Assembly (NCBI RefSeq): GCF_007859395.1
Contig: NZ_VOHD01000003.1
Span: 1,493,120 to 1,557,119, forward strand
Length of the DNA: 64,000 bases
Direction: 5' to 3'
DNA from: Planomicrobium sp. CPCC 101110
Lineage (GTDB): Bacteria; Bacillota; Bacilli; Bacillales_A; Planococcaceae
Shown here: in pieces, positions 59,836 through 64,000 of the stretch
How the letters are laid out: each line of letters begins with the position of its first letter
Numbering within the stretch: position 1 is the first letter of the stretch
Program-made: the position numbers and the translations under genes
Notes under the pieces: model-generated
What the model was told of the DNA's origin: nothing
What the model saw: only the letters and a program-made list of their open reading frames with translations
The model's database searches: none

Positions 59836-61743
59836 ATGAGACAACCACTACCATTTCCGTTAACGAAAGACAAAACTTTTTTTGAATCGCTCAGCGAGTG
59901 GATCGGCGATATTTTTTACGATGTGCTTCCTGAAAAAGGCTATGATGAGCGGGACGAACAGATCTTTATGGCGTTTCAAATCGAGCAGGCGTTGAAAGAA
60001 AAAGCGGTCCTGTTCGCAGAAGCCGGCGTCGGAACGGGCAAGACGCTTGCGTATTTGCTTCCGGCTATCGCCTATGCACGCTATAAAGGCCGGCCGGCGC
60101 TCATTTCCTGCGCTGACGAAACTTTGATCGAACAATTGGTCAAAAAAGGCGGCGATATTGACAGGCTGAACGAACTTTTCGGCTTGAAACTGGATGTCCG
60201 GCTGGCGAAATCGCGTGATCAATATTTATGCCTGCAGCGCCTGGAAGGCGCTCAAAAACGGAGCGACGCTGAATTTTTGGACGATATCGAAGACAGCTTG
60301 CCGGAATTTGTGAACAAAACCTTTTCAATGCAAAACACTTTTCCATACGGCGAGCGTTCGAGCTTTCCGGATGTCACGGATGAAGAGTGGCAACAGGTCA
60401 ATTACCATCCCATCCAGAATTGCGCAGCATGCGAACTGCGCAACAAATGCGGCCAGACGATTCATCGCAACCACTACCGCGAAGCGACTGATCTGGTCAT
60501 TTGCTCGCATGACTTTTTGATGGAACATATTTGGACAAAAGAAACCCGTGCACGGGAAGGGCAATCGCCTTTGCTTCCTGAATTTTCATTGATTGTGCTG
60601 GATGAAGGGCATTTGCTGGAATTTGCTGCTCAGCGCGCTTTGACTTACGAAGTGCAGGAGAGAACATTGCTTGAAGTGACTGAAAGCATTATGGTGGACG
60701 GCGTGCGCGAAAAAACTTTGGGAATGATTGAAAAGAGCATTGACTTGCACAATGAATTTTTCAGGACGCTTCGTGCTTGTTTGATTCCCAGCCAAGAAGA
60801 CCGGAAAGGCATCCATAAAAAACCGGAACTTGTTGCGCTCGGCAAAGAGCTGGTCCGCCATATCGATGAAATGATGGAAGAATTCGTCTTTGAAGGAGAA
60901 CTGTACACCATTCCGGAGTATGAATTGAAAATGGCTGAAGAATATTTTGAGCAGTATACGTTCTCGATGCGCTTGTTCGTAGAAGAAGGCGACGCCATCA
61001 ACTGGCTCGAAGTGAAGGATGAAGTGGAGACGCTTGTAATCATGCCGCGTCTTGTGACAGACATCTTGGATGAGAAATTGTTTGACGGCAAAGTGCCGAT
61101 CGTCTTTTCTTCCGCCACACTGTCCGTCCAGAAAGATTTCACGTATCTTGCCGACAGTCTGGGAATCTCCGGCTATCAATCTTTTTCGGTGCCTTCACCG
61201 TTTGACTATGAGGATGTCATGAAAGTCGTCAAGCATCCGCTGCATCAAAACGATAAGCATCAGCGGGTTTTCGAGCTGTTCGGCACGAACGACCAAACGC
61301 TTGTGCTGTTCAAGTCCAAAGAAGATATGGACAAATTCAAAGAAACCCTGCCTGTGGGACATGGAGTGAAAATCGAGTTTGAAGGTGACCGTGAATTGTC
61401 CACGGTAGTCAGGGAGTTCCAGGAGGGGCAATTCCAGGTGCTCTGCTCCTACCATTTATGGGAAGGCCTCGATCTGCCGGGTGAAGCGCTGACAAAAGTG
61501 GTCATTGTTGATCTGCCGTTTCCTCCTAAAGATCCGGTATTTGATGCAAAACGCAAATTCAGTGCCAACCCATTGGAAGAAATCGATTTGCCATTCATGC
61601 AGCTCCGTGTCCAGCAGGGCATTGGGCGTTTGATCCGGACATCCAATGATCACGGGGAAATCCATCTGCTCTTGAACGAAGACGAATTGGCCATTGAGCA
61701 TCTATGGGAATCGATTCTTCCGGTCCAGGCGGAAAACGCCTAA
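59836..61743 (+). CDS. ypvA: DinG/XPD-type helicase YpvA with Fe-S cysteines
   Basis: 635 residues. Walker A AGVGTGKTLAYLLPA (about 60), DEGH box in VLDEGHLLEF, motif VI QQGIGRLIRT. Four cysteines between the first motifs (YLCLQRL, then NCAACELRNKC) are spaced as in XPD/DinG [4Fe-4S] helicases, unlike the DinG at 42 kb. Cellular role unknown; 5'-3' unwinding is inferred. ATG with TGAGGAGCG. Its stop is 53 bases from the carboxypeptidase start. Confidence 0.88.
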   Translation: MRQPLPFPLTKDKTFFESLSEWIGDIFYDVLPEKGYDERDEQIFMAFQIEQALKEKAVLFAEAGVGTGKTLAYLLPAIAYARYKGRPALISCADETLIEQLVKKGGDIDRLNELFGLKLDVRLAKSRDQYLCLQRLEGAQKRSDAEFLDDIEDSLPEFVNKTFSMQNTFPYGERSSFPDVTDEEWQQVNYHPIQNCAACELRNKCGQTIHRNHYREATDLVICSHDFLMEHIWTKETRAREGQSPLLPEFSLIVLDEGHLLEFAAQRALTYEVQERTLLEVTESIMVDGVREKTLGMIEKSIDLHNEFFRTLRACLIPSQEDRKGIHKKPELVALGKELVRHIDEMMEEFVFEGELYTIPEYELKMAEEYFEQYTFSMRLFVEEGDAINWLEVKDEVETLVIMPRLVTDILDEKLFDGKVPIVFSSATLSVQKDFTYLADSLGISGYQSFSVPSPFDYEDVMKVVKHPLHQNDKHQRVFELFGTNDQTLVLFKSKEDMDKFKETLPVGHGVKIEFEGDRELSTVVREFQEGQFQVLCSYHLWEGLDLPGEALTKVVIVDLPFPPKDPVFDAKRKFSANPLEEIDLPFMQLRVQQGIGRLIRTSNDHGEIHLLLNEDELAIEHLWESILPVQAENA

Positions 61744-61796
61744 ACTGGCCAGCTTCTTGTGATACAATAAGCTCAGTATGTATAGGAGGGATTGCC

Positions 61797-63296
61797 TTGC
61801 CGCCCAAAAAAAAGTTTATCGAACACCTGAAAAAAATGAACGGCTATAATGAAGCCGTTTCACTGTTATATTGGGATTTCCGCACAGGAGCACCAAAAAA
61901 AGGCGCTGATTTGCGTTCTGAAACAATCGGGATATTATCTTCTGAAGTGTTCCATTTATCGACTTCTGACGAGTTTGGCGAGATGATTTCCAATTTGGAA
62001 GAGAAAAAAGATGATCTGGATCCGGTCATGCGCCGGTCGGTGGAAGAAGCGAGAAAAGATTATGATCTAAGCAAGAAAGTTCCGCCTGAGGAATACAAGA
62101 GCTATGTCGTCTTGCAGGCAAAAGCAGAGTCGGTTTGGGAAGATGCCAAAGCGGCAGCCGATTTCACATTGTTCCAGCCTTATCTAGAGGATTTGGTTGC
62201 CAGCACGAAAAAAATGATCGGCTATTGGGGCGAGAAAAACGGCAGCCCATACAACACGCTGCTGGATCAATACGAGCCAGGCATGACGACGAAAGTGCTG
62301 GATGATGTGTTTGGCAAACTGCGCCAACGCATCGTGCCATTGGTTAAAAAAATTCAGGCATCACCGGACAAGCCCGATACCGATTTTCTATTCCGGCAGT
62401 TTCCAAAAGAAAAACAGCGTGAATTCAGTTATGAGATTTTGGGGCAATTGGGCTACGATTTTGAAGCGGGGCGACTGGATGAAACGGTCCATCCGTTCAT
62501 GATCGGCATCAACCGCCACGATGTGCGGATTACAACAAAATATGATGAAAAAGATTTCCGGACAGCGGTGTTTGGGACGATCCACGAATGCGGCCATGCG
62601 CTGTATGAACAGAATTTCAGCGAGAAGCTCTCAGGCATGCCGGTCGAGGACGGTGCTTCCATGGGAATCCATGAATCGCAGTCGCTGTTCTTTGAGAATT
62701 TTATCGGCCGCAATGAGCAGTTCTGGAAAAGTAATTTTGAACTGCTTCAAAGTTATGCTCCTGACCAGTTCGGCGAAGTTGAGCCCGGGGATTATTACCG
62801 GGCAATCAATGAAGCAAAGCCATCGTTGATCCGCATCGAAGCAGATGAACTGACTTATGCCCTTCATATCATGATCCGCTATGAACTGGAAAAAGGGTTG
62901 TTCAACGGGGATGTGCAAGTGAAGGATCTCCCAGCGCTTTGGAATGGGAAATATGAGGAGTATCTAGGGATCCGGCCTGGAAATGATGCTGAAGGAGTGC
63001 TTCAGGACGTCCACTGGGCGGGCGCGAGTTTTGGTTACTTCCCTTCCTACGCCCTTGGCTATATCTATGCAGCCCAGTTGAAAAACGCCATGTTGAAAGA
63101 CGTGCCGAATTTCGATGGACTGCTCGAACAGGGCAATATAGCCCCGATCCGCGAATGGCTGACCGAACACGTGCACCAGCATGGAGCAATGAAAAAACCG
63201 CTCGAAATCCTCGAAGACGCAACAGGCGAAGGCTTGAATGCAGAACATCTGGCTTCTTATCTGGAAGACAAGTATACTAAGATCTATCGCCTGTAA
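61797..63296 (+). CDS. ypwA: Metallocarboxypeptidase, family M32 (YpwA)
   Basis: 499 residues from a TTG at 61797, six bases after AGGAGGG; the frame stays open upstream into ypvA. The zinc motif is HECGH in FGTIHECGHALYEQ, with third ligand Glu in MGIHESQSLFFENFIGR. DVHWAGASFGYFPSYALGY is an M32 signature near the C-terminus. It removes C-terminal residues from peptides in the cytosol. An extended -10 (TGATACAAT, 61760-61768) lies just upstream. Confidence 0.93.
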   Translation: MPPKKKFIEHLKKMNGYNEAVSLLYWDFRTGAPKKGADLRSETIGILSSEVFHLSTSDEFGEMISNLEEKKDDLDPVMRRSVEEARKDYDLSKKVPPEEYKSYVVLQAKAESVWEDAKAAADFTLFQPYLEDLVASTKKMIGYWGEKNGSPYNTLLDQYEPGMTTKVLDDVFGKLRQRIVPLVKKIQASPDKPDTDFLFRQFPKEKQREFSYEILGQLGYDFEAGRLDETVHPFMIGINRHDVRITTKYDEKDFRTAVFGTIHECGHALYEQNFSEKLSGMPVEDGASMGIHESQSLFFENFIGRNEQFWKSNFELLQSYAPDQFGEVEPGDYYRAINEAKPSLIRIEADELTYALHIMIRYELEKGLFNGDVQVKDLPALWNGKYEEYLGIRPGNDAEGVLQDVHWAGASFGYFPSYALGYIYAAQLKNAMLKDVPNFDGLLEQGNIAPIREWLTEHVHQHGAMKKPLEILEDATGEGLNAEHLASYLEDKYTKIYRL

Positions 63297-63305
63297 AATA
63301 TGAAA

Positions 63306-63341
63306 GACCTTGAAAGCGCAGTGCTTTCAAGGCCTTTTTTG
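63306..63341 (+). terminator. Intrinsic terminator of ypwA
   Basis: CCTTGAAAGC, 5-base loop, GCTTTCAAGG, then T run. The 63342-63534 stretch beyond holds only a TATAAT (63510-63515) before the next gene and nothing else I recognise. Confidence 0.88.
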
Positions 63342-63534
63342 TATATCTCTTGCTACTCCCCCATAGAGCAATATGCAAGCCGAAATAGGAGCCGATTTTC
63401 CCGGCTTTTGACATGGTACGGGGGACTTTGCCTGTTCTATGGTATGTATTGAAGCGATGGAAGTTTTATTGAGTTCCCCCAACACTTTTCCAAAAAAGAA
63501 CTTTTTGATTATAATGAAAACAGGAGGGGATATG

Positions 63535-64000
63535 ATGTTGAAATCATTCAGTTTAGAAGGCAAGACCGCTATCGTTACGGGAGCGGGGAAAGGGATCGGC
63601 AAAGCCATCGCACTTGCGGTTGCAGAAGCGGGAGCCAATGTTATGCTTGTTGCCCGGACGGAAGCCGACCTTAAACAAGTACAGCAGGAAATCGGCAATG
63701 GCCGGACGGATTATTGCGTAGCGGACATCACCGACCGGGTGCAAATCCGGAACGCTGTAGCGAAAACTGTCAAGGAGTTTGGAGGAGTCGATGTGCTGGT
63801 TAATAACGCGGGCATGAATATCCGCTCGTCCCTTGCCAACGCAACTGACGCCGAGTGGCATAAGATCATGGACACCAATGCCCAAAGCGTCTTCATGTTT
63901 TCCCAAGAAGCGGCGAAAGAAATGAACGGCGGAGGTTCAATCATCAACATCAGTTCCGTCGGCGGCGAACGCGCATTAAAGACCGGCATCATCTACGCGG
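63535..64000 (+). CDS. Short-chain dehydrogenase/reductase, 5' part
   Basis: 155 codons are visible and the frame runs off the window. ATG 63535 is five bases after AGGAGGGG; ATG 63532 is in frame also. Rossmann motif TGAGKGIGKAIA at about 14-25, NNAG near 88, and the catalytic Ser in IINISSVGGERA. The catalytic Tyr is at the edge (IIYA). SDR enzymes act on many alcohols and ketones; the substrate cannot be told. Confidence 0.85.
   Translation, partial: MLKSFSLEGKTAIVTGAGKGIGKAIALAVAEAGANVMLVARTEADLKQVQQEIGNGRTDYCVADITDRVQIRNAVAKTVKEFGGVDVLVNNAGMNIRSSLANATDAEWHKIMDTNAQSVFMFSQEAAKEMNGGGSIINISSVGGERALKTGIIYA

Noticed and set aside
63327..63698. Minus-strand frame over the 63.3-63.5 kb gap
   Set aside because: It is mostly the complement of the SDR gene and the ypwA terminator; no start signal.

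Overview
The window is ordinary chromosomal backbone of a low-to-mid G+C Firmicute (Bacillales). Gene content and order follow the Bacillus subtilis resE-to-ypwA region almost step by step. The genes that B. subtilis carries here for sporulation or germination (spoIVA, sleB-ypeB, ypjB) are absent. This points to a non-sporulating or reduced Planococcaceae member such as Planococcus or Planomicrobium. That assignment is an inference from synteny and protein sequence; no search was run.

Layout. 1-3 kb: end of resE, then sigX-rsiX with a self-type ECF promoter over the resE stop. 2.7-3.6 kb: FMN riboswitch and the riboflavin transporter ribU. 3.7-11.6 kb: ferredoxin (minus strand), ypbB, a RecS/RecQ helicase, a LysM protein, a CBS/ACT protein, a phosphoesterase, ypdA, ansA and prsW. 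11.7-11.85 kb: a G+C-rich palindromic repeat. 11.9-18.9 kb: cmk, plsC, ypfD, fni, der, gpsA, yphE, yphF. 19-28.7 kb: hbs, folE-mtrB, hepS-menG-hepT, ndk, and an aro cluster (aroC-aroB-aroH-tyrA-aroA) without trp or hisC genes. 28.8-36 kb: ypiA, ypiB, ypiF, qcrABC, ypjA, a YugP-type metallopeptidase, a YitT protein (minus) divergent from mazG. 36-42 kb: dapB, mgsA, bshA, cca, birA, panC, panD (panB and bshB1 missing). 42-50 kb: dinG, ypmA, ypmB, aspB, asnS, dnaD, nth, ypoC. 50-53.6 kb: ponA and recU on the minus strand. 53.7-64 kb: yppE, mrfA-mrfB, gpsB, rnpB, an RlmL-type methyltransferase, ypvA, a family M32 carboxypeptidase, and the start of a short-chain dehydrogenase.

Functional themes: respiration and redox (ResE, QcrABC, ferredoxin, BshA and YpdA for bacillithiol), menaquinone side chain and nucleus (HepS/HepT/MenG), shikimate to chorismate and prephenate, pantothenate and beta-alanine, DNA repair (RecS, DinG, Nth, RecU, MrfAB, YpvA), cell-wall growth (PonA, GpsB) and RNA processing (RNase P RNA, Cca, Der).

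I found no phage, insertion sequence, CRISPR array, tRNA or rRNA, and no cluster that looks like an undescribed system. The most interesting signals are regulatory and evolutionary: the sigX autoregulatory promoter, paired ResD-like boxes before qcrA, overlapping back-to-back -35 boxes between the yitT-family gene and mazG, a probable panB deletion that left a promoter, leader and strong ribosome binding site, and several precise gene absences relative to B. subtilis.
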